Shown: positions 33,036 through 45,969, counted from the first letter of the stretch. The stretch: 64,000 bases of DNA from Rhizomys pruinosus (GCA_009823505.1 VZQC01013731.1:2665945-2729944); one strand, 5' to 3'. Notes: generated by a model not told the origin, from the sequence alone. Made by a program: numbers and translations.

Positions 33036-33607
33036 ATATGCTACACTTTTAAAGCATCAAAATTGGTGATACAGCTGGTACATCATGAAATTTAATCAGC
33101 TTATGTGACAGAATAGTAAATGGAGGTCAAAAATATCACAAGATACATCCAAGATCAAACACAGAGCACAGCCAGGACTCGAGTCATGTCCCCCAAGTCC
33201 AATATTCTTTTCACTGCTTCTATTATCTCCCCAAAATGATGCCATGCCTCCAGCTTGAGTTCTCCCTACACAAAAACAGGGTTGTAAGATTCAATTATCA
33301 CCATATTTTTAAAAAAGCCACAACCCTATTGAGATACAGTGCAATTATCTGTGACCTGTATCTCAATAGTCTCTCTCAATCTCCAGGACTATTCTTTCCC
33401 CAGAAAGTCAAGCCAGTAGCATCTCTGGAATCTTTGTTACCAAACAGATCATTCTTCTTAAAATGAATTTTTTAAAGTCATTTTTTCTTAGCATAGAGGA
33501 CTCAGATTTTCACCCCTTCTTTCTAAAAGTCCCTTACAGAGAAGATCACGAAAGATATCTTTGACCTGGGTAAATGGTTCCAAGAACACAGAAAGAAAAT
33601 CCCATCT

Positions 33608-33611
<4 letters not shown>

Positions 33612-33661
<50 letters not shown>
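33612..33661. repeat. (GA)n microsatellite
   Basis: A clean GA run. The mirror position (30640-30672) holds a shorter, interrupted CT run within a scrambled stretch, so the two arms differ sharply here. Confidence 0.95.
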
Positions 33662-33663
<2 letters not shown>

Positions 33664-34129
33664 TAGAACAAGATCACTGCACAGGCGACTGTTTTAAAAT
33701 GCACTTGTTGTATACACAATGCCAGCAATGAATCCTTTGCATTTTTAAGGGTAAGTTGTATTTTCTGACACTGTAAATAGTAGTAAAGGTATTTCAAATT
33801 ATCTTCCATTTGCTTACTGTATTAACCAACAGGGTACATAAAGGGCAATAAAGCTATATCTTTATCAGAAAAGCATACAGTGCTTCGGTAAGCACTGTGC
33901 TATCATGCACTGTTGTCTCCTCAAAGTTTTATAATGTTTTCCAAATAGAACACCAGCATAAAGTAACTTTTATGGAGTTTGCTGGAGGAAAATATTAAGA
34001 ATAATCACCACAATGCAGTCCATCAGTGGTTTTCTCATTCTGCTTCTTTCTTCTCTGATATTTTAGACTTGATGTTAGGAGTCACATAAAACAACAGAAT
34101 CCAGGGTGCATAGACACTAGTTCACAGCG

Positions 34130-34310
34130 ACAATTTATTAAATGCCAACCACATAACAAGGATTTCATCTGACCTATCTCTTCTCCTGATTATAACACTG
34201 TAAGATAGATGCAATCATTTTACAAATGAAGAAGCACTGAATCATTGAGATTAAGTAATCATCCAAAGATTATATATTTGGGAGATGGCAGAGCTAGGAT
34301 TTAAACCTGT
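34130..34310 (-). repeat. MIR-like SINE remnant (mirror of 30000-30140)
   Basis: 'tttattaaatgccaaccaca', 'gcaatcattttacaaatgaa' and 'gatggcagagctaggattta' follow the antisense order of a MIR element. Confidence 0.65.
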
Positions 34311-36221
34311 TGTATTTGGATCAATGTTTCATTCAGTGCATTTGCCTCATTTGTAGAGGTGTTAGAAGTCTCCAAAATCAGAAATTGAGTTAGACAATAT
34401 GAATTGAAGAAAAGCAAACAATAAGAAGAACATGTCCCCTCCTTCCTATCTGAGAAATGCACACTGAGCTCACCATCTCCAAAGTAGTAACTCACCAGGT
34501 TGATATGGAGCATCGAACTGACTCTGTGAAAGGTTCAATTTGTATATTGGTGAGTTCAGGCTTGACCTGAATCCATTTGAGTTTAAGCCTAGTTCTGCCT
34601 TCCATCACATAAAACTGTGTGACCTAATTTAACCTCTCTGAACTTTATTTCTTCCTCTATAAAACAGGAAACACCCTCATTGACTTCAGTGATTCAATGT
34701 GTGCAGTTTATACACTGATTCAAAGTGTGCAGAACCCTTGCCTCAGTGCCTTTCATACTGCTGCATGCTCAGTAAATGATAACTCTTTTTATTGTAACTT
34801 TCGCTGTGAGGTTGCTGTATAAAAATAAAACACACATTATTGGTAAAACAAAACAAGACTCACAGGTTCTGGTTTAACTGGCTTTTGTTGGCATGAATGG
34901 TTCTATACCTCTTGATTTAAGAGAGTCTTAAAAACAAAACATGGATATCAACCACCAGGTATCTATTTCCAAAAACAGATGCTCTTTTTCTTGAGGCTCA
35001 GCAAACACTAAAGTTGATCTGATGGCTTAAAATAAACCCATTTGCTTTCTCTTGACAGTTGAAGTAGAAAACTAATGCCACTAAGAGTGTGAAGAGTTCC
35101 TAGAATTTCTAATTAGTATGTCAGTCCCTAAACTGAGCATCCCACACTTCCTTATCTTTACATAATATTCTCTTAACCCTCATTTACACCATTCCCAAAC
35201 TCTTCTTTTTATATAAAAAAACCAATAACAACAAAAATAAAAAGGCAGCCTGGCTACATGCAAGGCTGAAATGGGGACAAACTTTGCATGGATCTTCTGC
35301 CAAGGAATGTCTATTTGACCTTCAGACTTTGTGCATGTAGTTTACTCCAAGAGAAAATGCAGATGTTGCCTTAGAAAGAAAAAACTTATATAAGTATATG
35401 TTTGCATTACTATAACAAAATACCTAAAGAAGACTAACTTGTTACAGACCTGGGGTTCACATGTGTGGATGCTGGAAATCCAAACAGCAAGAGCAACTCG
35501 GGGCAAGGGTGCCACTTGGATGCTCTAATTGTGTAGATGACTGTGGTGGGATCACATGTGAGAAGTTAGATCCCACTGTGTAGCAAGAAGCAGGAGGATG
35601 ATCAGCTTGGCCTTATTCTTATAAAAACCCATGCTCATGAGAGCATAATATTCTTTAATCTTTTTCCAAAGGTAGTCTCCAACCTCCCAGCATGGCCACA
35701 CTGATAGACCTGGTTCCAACACATGCCCCTTTCAGAGCCACATTTAATACATACGCAAACCATAGTAGCACCTTAAAATAGCTACCTTGGCCCAAGAAAA
35801 TGAAAGACATTTGGGCAAGGAAATGAAAAGGGAAACAAGACCATTGGTTGTCAAGCAGCCACTGTAAAGTTTGGCACTAAAAATTAAAACCATAATGCAA
35901 GATAAGTCGGACAAAAGATTTTATGAAAGGTTTTGTTAAATGTCATCCCCCAGACTGGGTCCTAAGAGAATTACTTGTAATTTTAGTTTTCAGTTCTGAG
36001 AGAAGCCTTTCTTTTCTGAACAGTTCAAGTGTTCAAATTTCATTGACTACAGTAATGCAAGTATATGAATAAATTATATTAGAACCTCATAGATCCTTTA
36101 TGAAACACACTTTGGGAAATACTAAAATAGATTCTTTATAAATTTGAAAACAATTGTTTTCTTAAGGTATTGTATTAAAGAAAAAGCAAAAGTAATTCTT
36201 TCTTAAAACTGAATAAAACAC

Positions 36222-36375
36222 CAGGCATGGTAGCCCACGCCTTTAATCCCAGCACTTGGAAGCCAGAGGCAGGCAGATCTCTGTGAGTTCAAGGCCAGCC
36301 TGGTCTACATAGTGAGGTCCAGGACAGCTGGGGGCTACAGGGAGACCCTGTCTCAAAAAGACCAAAAAGAAAACT
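36222..36375 (+). repeat. B1 SINE (mirror of 27911-28060)
   Basis: 'accaggcatggtagcccacg', 'ggcaggcagatctctgtgag' and 'ctgggggctacagggagacc'. Full length. The left-arm copy lacks several bases ('cagctgtcctagtcactctg'). Confidence 0.94.
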
Positions 36376-36567
36376 GAATAAAACAAAAGATATATGAAAA
36401 ATGAAAGTCTAACTTGAACTCTTTAAAGTCTAACCTTTTATTTAGGGTGAGATACTAGACTTTGTAGCATCAGAGAATGGAGCCTGTAAGTGAAGCTTGA
36501 AGTGTCCAAGCACAAGACATAGAAGTGTTCGATGTTTAGTGCTTCATGCTTGGAAAATAGGTGCCAT

Positions 36568-36780
36568 GGGATAGACAAGTGGCTCAGTTAGGAGCACAAA
36601 CTGTTCTCGAAGAGTAACTGAGGTTGGTTTCTAGCACCAAAATCAAGTGGCTAACAACTACCTATATAACTCTAGCTCCAAGAGAATCCAATGCCTCTGG
36701 CCTCAGAGGGCACCTGCACCCATGTGCACATCCCCTCCCCCTGCCACACGCTTAAAAATAAATCTCATTTTGAAAAAAAG
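36568..36780 (+). repeat. B3/B2-related SINE (mirror of 27515-27713)
   Basis: 'gggatagacaagtggctcag', 'gttctcgaagagtaactgag', 'ctagctccaagagaatccaa', 'cctcagagggcacctgcacc' and 'cacgcttaaaaataaatctc' follow the B3/B2 layout with strong divergence. Confidence 0.75.
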
Positions 36781-36994
36781 AGGAAAAGAACAGAAAAGAG
36801 ATACCACCTGTTTATGGCAATTTGCACAGTTTAGAATTAGAGTTCTCTTCTCCTGTTCTTCCTCCAAATGATTTCGCAACTTGTGAGTACTGCCATAACA
36901 AGTTTTCACAGATTGGGAGGCTCAAAGAATCGAAATTTATGGATCCACAATTCAATCCATTCCTTGTGAAGATTAATATTGTCAACCTGGCAGG

Positions 36995-37412
36995 ATCTAA
37001 GATCATGTAGGAGACAAGCTTCTGGGCATGTCTATTATGAGTTATTTAGATTAGGTTAGCCTCTGCATATTATGTGAGGAATTATCTAGATTAAGTTACA
37101 CTCTTTGTACATGTTTGAAGAATTATCTAGATAAATTTAATTGAGGTGGGAAGAGCCATCTTGAATATGGGCACAGCACCATCGTGGGCTGATGTCCCAG
37201 ACTAAATAAAAGGAAAGTGAGCTGAACACAAGCATTCGTCTCTCTCCACTTCCTGATTGGGCCTGCAATATAACCAGCTGCCTCACATTCCTACCACCAT
37301 GGACCATATTCTCTGCACTGGCAAACCGTGAGTCAAAGTAAACCCTTCCTTCCTTTAGTTGCTTTTGCTAGGTATTCTGTGACAGCAACAAGACAAGTAA
37401 CTACCACATTAT
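36995..37412 (-). repeat. Rodent interspersed repeat, DNA-transposon-like
   Basis: The cleaner copy of 26866-27260. The minus strand begins 'tagttacttgtcttgttgct' and carries the 'cacctcaattaaatttatct' and 'tctagataattcctcac' sections. Possibly a URR1-type hAT relic. Confidence 0.5.
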
Positions 37413-39711
37413 GATAGAAGTCCAAGATATTATTAGCAGGGTGGGTTTCTTGTGAAACCTCTCTCCTTGGCTTGCAGGTGGCTATCCTCTTCCTATGTCT
37501 TCATATGACCTTCTCCTTCCAAGGGCCTAAATCCAAATTCCCTCTTCTTACAAGGACAGCAGCCTTTGTAAGTTTGGACCTACCTGAATGTCCTCACTTT
37601 GATTTCATCACTTCTATAAAGGCCTTATCCCTGAATACAGCCACAGTCTCATAGTCAGAGGTGGTAGTGGATAGGACTTCAATACAAATTCAGAGTGCGA
37701 CTTCTCTCTCACTGATCTCTCAAAAGGGAGAGAGAGTGTAGCATTATAAAAACAAAAAAGAAAAAATTAATCCTTCTAAGCTATCTGCTGTCCTCATTCT
37801 TGTCCAAATTTTCTCCAATCATTTTAAATCTTGCTTTCCCCCTAACCCAGAGGGTCTATGTGCTGCAAGTCCTTTTACTCCTTCCCTTCCAGGACAGTTG
37901 CAGAGAGCAACACGATGCTTCTCTACTAATTTCCAGAGTCCATCTGTAAAGTGTCTTTCTAACATCCAACCAATCCTTCCTTTCCAGATCCAGAAATTTC
38001 CCAGCTGCCAAGGCTATCTCACATCTTATTACAAAGATTTTAAAGCCACAGAGTCCTAAGGATCTCCCCAGTAATGTTAAATAAGATAATCAGTGTCTCA
38101 AGCTGGAACAAAGGAAGCCCACCTATAATATAATGGGTGTCTTCAGGGGTGAGGACAGTATTTGTCAGCAGAGGCCTCAGTATCTAACAGAGCAAGGGCT
38201 ATTGTCCAGAAACTATGAGAGATGGGCCTTGCCAGCTTCCCTCAGAACTGGGACCTAGCTGGAGGGCATTTGGTACCTGGTTTCTGTAATGGAAGGCAAG
38301 AAAAAAATTTTTTTCATTTTTAATTACCTTGTTATAGGATAGAAGTCATAAGGTGAAAGAAAAGTATGAAAAGTTGCTCTTTATATATCTGACCTTCTGG
38401 TAGCCTATATGTTTTAGGGACAGATAACTTCCTAATGAGACTTTTTATAATAAAGCTTTCATTGCTTTGAAAAATATTAACTTTTGCAGTTCTTCCGGGT
38501 AGATCAAACGGACCCTGCAGTTATAGTTACAATATCCTAAAGATTTAGCTTCACCGTAATAATGGGTAAGAGCGTTAGCATTGCCATGGGCCAAAACTAT
38601 ATTATTTGAAATGAAACCTCTCATAAATATCCAACTATGAAGTTACTATCTATCAACCTGCTGTTATATAAACAGGACAGAGCTAAATCTCCTATATGCC
38701 AATATCAGAGTGGCCACAAAGAATGATTTTGTGTCTAAGACTCACAAATTAAACAAGCTCTTGCTCTGTCAGCCAATTCTGGGAAGTCAAGTTTGTTTTG
38801 GATAGCCACAGTACAGGAGGATCCAAGTAAGGAAGCCTAACAGGGCCTAAATTCTTCATACATTTTCCTTTAAAAGTTTGGCCTTTCTTTATCCTCCATA
38901 GCTTTCTCCTGATCCGTATAACATACAACTAATTCTTTCAAAAGAGCACTGCAGTATTAGGCAATGTACTTCTTAATTCTACTTATCCACAGCTTTCTCC
39001 ACATCCTTATGGCAGAGTTAAGCCCTGGACTTCCAAAGCCAAAAAGCCTTCTCTCTCTTGCTTGAGTAGGCCTTGCAGACTTACTTCTCTGAATGCACAG
39101 GCACCTGATTTGCCCTAGTTATATTCAGCACCAGAAATGCTAATTGGAGGTGGGTGGACCACACTTTAAGGGACACTGCCAGAGCAGTGTGAAACCATCA
39201 ATAGAACATTCTTCTAGAAGTGAGGTTTACTTAATATTTAGCTTTTGCACCTCTAGTTCCAGGGCCTGAAACAGGATAGTCACATGTGTGCAGTAATCTG
39301 AGCTCAACACACAATTTTATTTTTGAAGTCTGAGATTTTTAATTAGCTAAGTACCATGATTTTGAATTTAGAATGTGGATGCAATTGTCCCCTCTTCTCT
39401 GCCAGAGATACAAGACTGCCAGAAGATGTTGGAATCATGGGTAGAGTTAGACCTATATAGACTATTTTTCTCTAATACATACTTATGACAAAATTTAATC
39501 TAAAATTAAGAACAACAATAATAAAATGGAAAATTTATAGAAATATACTGTAACAAACATTACATGAATGTGCTCCCTCTTTACCTCTTTCTCTCCCTTT
39601 CTTTTTCTCTCTCTCCATCTTAATATCCATTTGGTGGTTTTGGCCAGACTATGGATAATGAAACTGCAGAAAGCAGTACTGTGGATAAGAAAGAAGATAC
39701 TGAGGCAGCAA

Positions 39712-39870
39712 CTTACAAAGGGTGCCACATGCCTTTCATCCTAGTACTTGAGAGGCAGAGACAGGAGCAGGCAGATCTCTTCAAGTTTAAAGCCAGCCTG
39801 GTCTACATATAGAGTTCTAGGTCAGCCAGGGCTACATAGTGAGGTCCTGGCTCAAAAGATAAATTAAAAT
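39712..39870 (+). repeat. B1-like SINE (mirror of 24310-24450)
   Basis: 'acaaagggtgccacatgcct', 'cttgagaggcagagacagg', 'agccagcctggtctacatat' and 'gtgaggtcctggctcaaaag'. Diverged. Confidence 0.8.
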
Positions 39871-40067
39871 GGAAGTGAGAATGATGGTCAGAGTCATCAA
39901 GGGGTTAAACTTGCTTCCTTTGAGTAACAAAGTTGCCGAGATCAATGCCATTCTTAGAATGTGCCAGATCCTGTTAGAAAAAATGTGTTAAATTCACTCT
40001 TTTAATCCTCATAATAACCTAAGAGGTAAGGACTGTTACTATCTTCATTTCAAGAGAGGGAAATAGT

Positions 40068-40230
40068 TTGGGCGTGGTGACACATACCTTTAATCCCAGC
40101 ACTCGGGAGGTAGAAGCAGATAGCTCTCCGTAAGATTGAGGCCAGCATGGTCTACTTAGAGAGTTCCAAGTCAGCTGTGGCTACAGAGAGACCCTGTCTC
40201 AAAAAAAAAAAAAACCAAAAACAAACAAAC
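40068..40230 (+). repeat. B1 SINE (mirror of 23930-24095)
   Basis: 'tttgggcgtggtgacacata', 'actcgggaggtagaagcaga' and 'agagagaccctgtctcaaaa' with an A-rich tail. The left copy has a longer T run. Confidence 0.92.
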
Positions 40231-40244
40231 AAAAAAGACAAGCC

Positions 40245-40380
40245 ACTTCCTCTAGGTCATGTGGCTAGTTGGTCATGTGGCTGAGAACCGTCTTTAACTC
40301 CAGTTCCAGGGGAATCCAACACCCTCTTCTGACCTCCGTGGCATTGCACGACACGGATGCACAAACCACCATAGGCTCTA
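40245..40380 (+). repeat. B2 SINE fragment (mirror of 23775-23900)
   Basis: 'ggtcatgtggctgagaaccg', 'ctccagttccaggggaatcc' and 'ttctgacctccgtggcattg' are the middle of a B2. The head is missing and the tail breaks off at 'acggatgcacaaaccacc'. Confidence 0.8.
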
Positions 40381-40439
40381 TGAGTCAGCTTACTGGCTTG
40401 AATAGCCATTGGATGCCCACACTGAGATGACTCATTTAT

Positions 40440-41035
40440 TCTTTTAACAAACACCTCACCGCAGAGATACATGCACAGCCATGTTTATTTCAGCTCTCTT
40501 CACGATAGCAAAGAGCTGGAACCAACCCAAATGCCCCTCAACTGATGAGTGGATAGAGAAAATGTGGTACATCTGCACAATGGAGTTCTATGCAGCAGTA
40601 AAGAAAGACGACATCATGAGCTTTGCAGGAAAATGGCTAGAGCTAGAGGACATCATGCTGAGTGAAGTAACACAGTCCCAGAAAAACAAACGACGAATGG
40701 TATCCCTCATCTGTGGATGCTAGTGCCAATTACCCAGTTGTAAGTATTTCCTGTGCATGGCTCCTTGAGCTTTTGTCCAAAGCAGTTGGGAGTGATGCAT
40801 ACTGGAAACAACAACAACAACAACAACAACAGAAAGGATTGCATCAAAGAACTGACTGAAACAGTGAACTTCTCAAAACAGTCAACTTCCCCATGGAGAA
40901 TATTCAGAAAGACCGTGAAGGAGATGAATAGCATGTTTGGCAGAATGCATGAGCTCTGGTGGGGTGGGGGATGGGGGGACACGGGTCTAGATTTGATAAA
41001 AAAAATATATATAATAAAAAAAAACATATATTGAG
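40440..41035 (+). mobile_element. L1 3' end: ORF2 C-terminus plus 3' UTR
   Basis: The frame 40481-40723 reads ISALFTIAKSWNQPKCPS, DEWIEKMWYICTMEFYAAVK, and MSFAGKWLELEDIMLSE. This is the conserved tail of L1 ORF2p, the non-LTR retrotransposon reverse transcriptase/endonuclease protein; only the last 80 or so residues after the RT and Cys-rich regions remain. A 3' UTR follows with CAA repeats (40807-40833), a G-rich tract ('gctctggtggggtggggg') and an A-rich end. The element is 5'-truncated, as most L1s are. The same 3' UTR type is at 57280-57545. Confidence 0.92.
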
Positions 41036-41244
41036 CACCCGCTATACGTGAGGCTTCCCCTCTTCCAGATTCTACCTGGCATCAGTCCCTTCCCCCCAAC
41101 ACTGGCACACTCAGCCTGATCATACTCAGGATAAATCGCACACTTGCCTATCGACAGGAGCTGCCTGTCCTGTTCCCCACACTTCACCTGAATGACCCCT
41201 ATTTTTCTTTGCATAGTCAGGCTAGAGTTACTCTTCTAAAAGGT

Positions 41245-41640
41245 TTATGCATTAGTTTCATTTCTGTTGCTGTGACAAAAAAACATGACCAAGGGAACTT
41301 ATAAAAGTTTGAGGGGCTGGAGAGATGGCCTAGCAGTTAAGAGCGCCGACTGTTCTTGCAGAGGACCTGGGTTCAATCCCCAGCACCCACATGGTGGTTG
41401 AGAACTGTCTTTAACTCCAGTTCCAGGGGAATCCAACACCCTCTTCTGACCTCCGTGGCATTGCACGACACGGATGCACAAACCTGCATGCAGACAGTAC
41501 ATTCATACACATAAAAATAAATAAAATAAAAAATTTTTTAAGTTTATTTGAGCTTATGGCTCCGGAGGCAGCTGAGTCGGTCATGGAGGGGAGGCACGGT
41601 GGTAGAGGTGGGGGGAGCAGGAGCAGAAAGAGGAGCACTC
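41245..41640 (+). repeat. Rodent DNA-transposon-like repeat split by a B2
   Basis: 'catttctgttgctgtgacaa' and 'aaacatgaccaagggaactt' begin the repeat. It is interrupted by a B2 (41313-41540) and resumes with 'agtttatttgagcttatggc' and 'agctgagtcggtcatggagg'. It is of the same family as the copies at 52327 and 36995. Confidence 0.6.
41313..41540 (+). repeat. B2 SINE, sense
   Basis: 'gaggggctggagagatggcc', 'gcgccgactgttcttgcaga', 'cctcttctgacctccgtggc' and 'cattcatacacataaaaata'. A single copy of the 17-bp unit, unlike the CpG-rich subfamily. Confidence 0.95.
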
Positions 41641-42351
41641 ACATCTTCAAACACAGGAAGCAAGAGAGACTGGAAATCCAGTTTCTGTAGTTGTGAAAAT
41701 GAATTTCCATTAAATCATCCTGTTATGTTAGCCCTGGCAACTAATATGCTTAATATGCTGTATAAGCTTTGCTGATATGCCTATTCATGGACCCAAGTCA
41801 AATAACATCATCCTTTTTTTTTTTTTTTCATCTTTGCATCTCTAATGTTGAGCTCAGGGCTGAACATTTGGTATATTCTCAATAAGTGTTTGCTAAATGA
41901 ATGGAGGACTGAATGAACCATTTACTCTACTTGTGCAGAGGGCATCTTTTATGCACATTACTTCTGGAAACTGGAAAGCAAGCTACAATAGCATATCCAT
42001 GCCAAGGGGGAGTTTAGCTCCATCCAAAAGAGAGGAAGGAGAACCAGCACTTCAGTTCCCTCCGCAGCAATCAGGATTTAGAGAAATAGAGGCATCTCCC
42101 CTTAGCACAGATCTGTGGTATTTCCCAGTTCTTTCAAATACATTTAATTCTGCACATGGAAAATAATGGCATCATTATTTAATCTAGAATACAATAACAA
42201 CAATAGATTGCTCATGTGGGTGCACAAGTTCCCTGCAGAGAATTTAATGTGCATGTTGCCTTTACCCACATATACAACCAAGGCAGTGTGAATGAGGGGC
42301 CAGTCCATCTGTGTGGCCTGCACAGAGAATGTGGATGCCTGTGGTTGTTAT

Positions 42352-42385
<34 letters not shown>

Positions 42386-44219
42386 GGAAACAAAGAAACC
42401 CCAAGGGTATAGCTGCAACTCCACTTAAGACTAATGCTTATCTTCATTTTAGTTCTCTGCAATAATCCAAAAAATAATCTGATGTTGCTGAAAGACTACT
42501 GTCATCCCTGGTAGATACTCATCAATTATTATTAAATATTGCACAGTTCAGGTCAAGATATAATATGTCTGAGAAAAACCATGACACTTCCTTTTAATCT
42601 TATGTAGAAAACAATTAAAGTACATAAAGCACATTATTAAAATATGTAAAATTTATAATTTAATTATAAGATTGCATAGCTTTATGATCTAATAGTTCTG
42701 CTGTATTTTGCATATTAGTGAACAATTGCTTTCTTAAAGCACACAGTAGAATCATTTACTTGATGCTGGAGAATAAGTTAATTATGGATTCCCAGTATAT
42801 GACTAATGGATTTAATAATCACTTTACTGTAGAATTAACTTATACTTCCCTATGCTTATAGCACTAATGATGATATTCATAAAAGTTATATTTTTAAAAA
42901 ATGTAAGATTGGCACAAAAAGAGAAACCAGTGTACAACTTAGCTTTAGAGCCAGCAGTTCTAAATATCTAAATAGGTAGTTCAGAGCCGTCAAGGCCCTT
43001 TCCCTCCCTTGTCATAAATCATGGCCATCCTTTCTACCCCTCACCCCCGCCACCAACTCTGCCTCCATTGGCTTTATTAAGGGAATTTATTTTATTTAAG
43101 GGAAGACAGAATGCTTGCCAAATGCATTTAGTGAAACTCCCATGTGTGGGTTGTTGGGTTGGTTTTTTTTTTTTTTGCCTCAGTTGTGGGTTACAATGTG
43201 GATTCTTCACTAGCATTCTCTTTATGCCATACTGGGAAGCTCCGAGTGTGCTAAGGGCACATTGGAATGCCTCAATCCCTCTGCTTGTCTGAGTTTCAGT
43301 TGGTTGAAACCATTCACTTTTCTCCTTCATCCAAAACAAACAACACTCATGAAAGGATAGTTAAGAATGGTCTTTGGTTCTGTCTTCCCCATCTCTCATC
43401 CTTCTTCACCATTAGCATCACCACCCCTGGTGCTACCAACCTCATCACCACCATCCTCATCACCACCGCCAGCACAGTACCATCACTATCATCTGTGTTA
43501 TTCTCCACCATTGAACTCAGTAGATTTTATTTCTTGTTCTTCCAGTTTTACTAGCAATGAGTGACCTTGCGTGAGTCATTAAATGACTCCAAACTTGTTT
43601 CCACACTTATAAAATAAGAAAACTAATTCCCTCTGGTTTAGAATAAGCTCATCCACTGTCAAGTTCTAATTACAGGTGGTGAATTATTACATCTCTTCCT
43701 CTTATCCCGTCAGGCATCACTGACTCCTTAGTCTAATACTCTACCATTTCTGCCATTTAAGTTCTGTTTCAAATTTTTAAATCATGAAAGAAAAGTAACT
43801 AAGGCTTACATTTTGGTATATTCCATAGAGTTGTTTTAAAAGCACATACTTACTAAATGCATGTTATTTAATTGGTTGAAGGGTGTAAATTCTTAATTCA
43901 TTCCCTGAGAGTATCAGGAACTGTGGTTTCCTTTAGATGCCTGTATCTATAGCCAGGAATCCCCACATCTTTACCTACTGCCTTCACACTTTCACCAGTG
44001 GCGCCCAGTGTAATGGTCTATCAACAGTTGCGAAGGTCAAGAAGTGCCGCTGAGATGACTTGAGGAGAGACTGGAAATACCATTTAACCCATGACAAGGA
44101 TACCCCACTCCTCTACTACCTGTTTCTCAAAATGTCAGATGCTTCTTCCTCTTCTACTGATTACAGTACCAGAGTAAGTCAAACTTTCTTATAAAATATT
44201 GGATCGTCAAGGGTATTGT

Positions 44220-44525
44220 GCTGATATGTGCATATACACATATGTACATGTGGAGGCCAGAGATGAATGTTAGCAATCTCCCTCAATTACTCTCCACCTT
44301 AGTTTTTGAGATAGAGTATCTCACTGAACTTGGGGTTCACCGAGGAGGCTAGACTGACTGACCAACAAACCCTGGCGAGCCTTCTATTGCTGCCTCCCCA
44401 ATTGCTGGGAGTACAGTGCCAAGTTACCACACCTGGCTCTTCACAAGGGTGCCGGGGGATCAAACTCAGGTCCCCATGCTTGCTGTACATGCACTTTGTC
44501 AACTGAGCCGTCTCCCCAGCCCCTG
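44220..44525 (-). repeat. B4/ID-B1-like composite SINE
   Basis: The plus strand shows 'gagatagagtatctcactga', 'gctgcctccccaattgctgg', 'gtgccgggggatcaaactca' and 'gagccgtctccccagcccct': a B1-like half joined to an ID-like half, full length. Confidence 0.8.
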
Positions 44526-44711
44526 GATTGTTTTAACAAGAGAGAAATCCATGAAGATTTATTTTTCAGTCATAGCTTACAGGGTACATTAAACATATAT
44601 TATATTTTAAGTTCAAATTAAAAGATTTTATGTGGGTCCTTCTTGGTTAATTAAATGTTTCCGATATTTCCTTAAATTCCTTTTTTTCATCAAAAGTAGG
44701 TAATCCAGGCT

Positions 44712-44860
44712 GGGAGTGGTAGTGCATGCCTTTAGTCTCAGCAATTGGGAAGCAAAAACAAGCAGACCTCGATGAGTTTGAGGCCAGCCTGGTCTACATA
44801 CCAAGTTCCATGCCAGCTGGGGATACAGAGAAACCCTGTCTCAAAACAAAAAAATAAAAA
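44712..44860 (+). repeat. B1 SINE, sense
   Basis: 'caggctgggagtggtagtgc', 'ttgaggccagcctggtctac' and 'cagagaaaccctgtctcaaa'. The mirror region in the left arm (19200-19400) is so scrambled that the B1 can hardly be recognised, although the right copy is clear. Confidence 0.92.
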
Positions 44861-45183
44861 GGCAGGTAATCCAACAAACCTCTGCCCAATGGAGACTAGC
44901 TATATAAGCAGAGTGGGGAAGAGGCAAAATGCAAAGCAACTGGATGCTGACACATCCTCAGAGCTCTGTCACCACTGGACATAATATGACAGTTCAAACT
45001 GTAAAGACACAAGGTAACCCAAGCAAGCTGGGACCAGGCATGGCCCACTGACATGACTACTGTCTTTGGCTTTATCATAATGGCATCTCCATAACATTAG
45101 CTTTATAGAACTCCCTGTTCCCATCATGCATCTGACACCATGCCACAGCTGAAGAGCAGAAAATAAGGGTAAACACTATTCTG

Positions 45184-45384
45184 TGGCCTAGAAAGATGTT
45201 CATCAGTTAAGAGCACTGGCTGCTCTTGCAGAAGATCTGGGTTTGATTCCCAGCACCTACATGGTGGCTAACAACCATCCATAACTCCAGTTCCAGGGGA
45301 ATCCAATACCCTGGATATACATGACATGGCTGTACTTACATGCAGGCAATACACATATATACATAAAATAAAAATAATAAAACA
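45184..45384 (+). repeat. B2 SINE, sense
   Basis: 'ctgtggcctagaaagatgtt', 'agagcactggctgctcttgc', 'ctccagttccaggggaatcc' and 'cacatatatacataaaataa', with an internal deletion after 'aataccctgga'. It lies right at the outer end of palindrome I. Confidence 0.9.
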
Positions 45385-45396
45385 TTTTATTTATTT

Positions 45397-45642
45397 ATTT
45401 ATTTTAATTTTTTATTTATTTCTGTATGTGTATCAATGTACTGTCTACATGCAGGTCTGTGCACCCGTGTCATGCAATGCCGCGGAGGTCAGAAGAGGGT
45501 CTCGGATTCCCCTGGAGCTGGAGTTCTCCTGGAATTGGAGTTTGAGACGGCTCTCGGCCGCCATGTGGGTGCTGGGGATCGAACCCGGGTCCTCTGTAAG
45601 AGCGGGCGGCGCTCTTAACCACTAGGCCATCTCTCCAGCCCC
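45397..45642 (-). repeat. B2 SINE, antisense, CpG-rich subfamily
   Basis: Full length, with 'aatgccgcggaggtcagaag', the tandem 17-bp unit, 'ggctctcggccgccatgtgg' and 'ggatcgaacccgggtcctct'. Confidence 0.97.
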
Positions 45643-45756
45643 AAAAATAATAAAATATTTTTTAAAACCACTATTCTAGGAAAATCCCAATCCATTCCTA
45701 GAAATCCATGCTTTATGAATAACTCTTCCCCTCCATTAAAGTTTGCCCATAAAATG

Positions 45757-45830
<74 letters not shown>

Positions 45831-45969
45831 AGACCAGGGTCTCCCTGTAGCCCCATGTAGCCAAGAACTCATAATGGAGACCACAATGGCCTTGATCTCA
45901 CAGAAATCCACCTGTTTCTGCCTCCCAAGTGCTGGGATTAAAGCCACAAGCCACCAGGCCTGCCCTCAG

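Larger units (their letters stand above)
32793..45180 (-). repeat. Palindrome I, right arm (about 12.4 kb)
   Basis: The mirror of 18700-31485, and the cleaner version of the two: SINEs are intact, the L1 ORF2 C-terminus is open and indels are few. It carries no gene other than L1 remnants. Stretches without a named repeat (33036-34130, 34310-35395, 37415-39710, 41830-44220) contain non-coding AT-rich DNA, with weak MIR-like or L2-like patches near 33100-33200, 41830-41930 and 43550-43640. Confidence 0.95.

Noticed and set aside
32548..33069. 173-codon ORF, the longest in the window
   Set aside because: It is formed by a degraded B1, a bit of spacer and an antisense B2. The mirror copy does not keep it open.
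40481..40723. 80-residue protein as a host gene
   Set aside because: Its sequence is the conserved C-terminus of L1 ORF2p, and it is directly followed by an L1 3' UTR.
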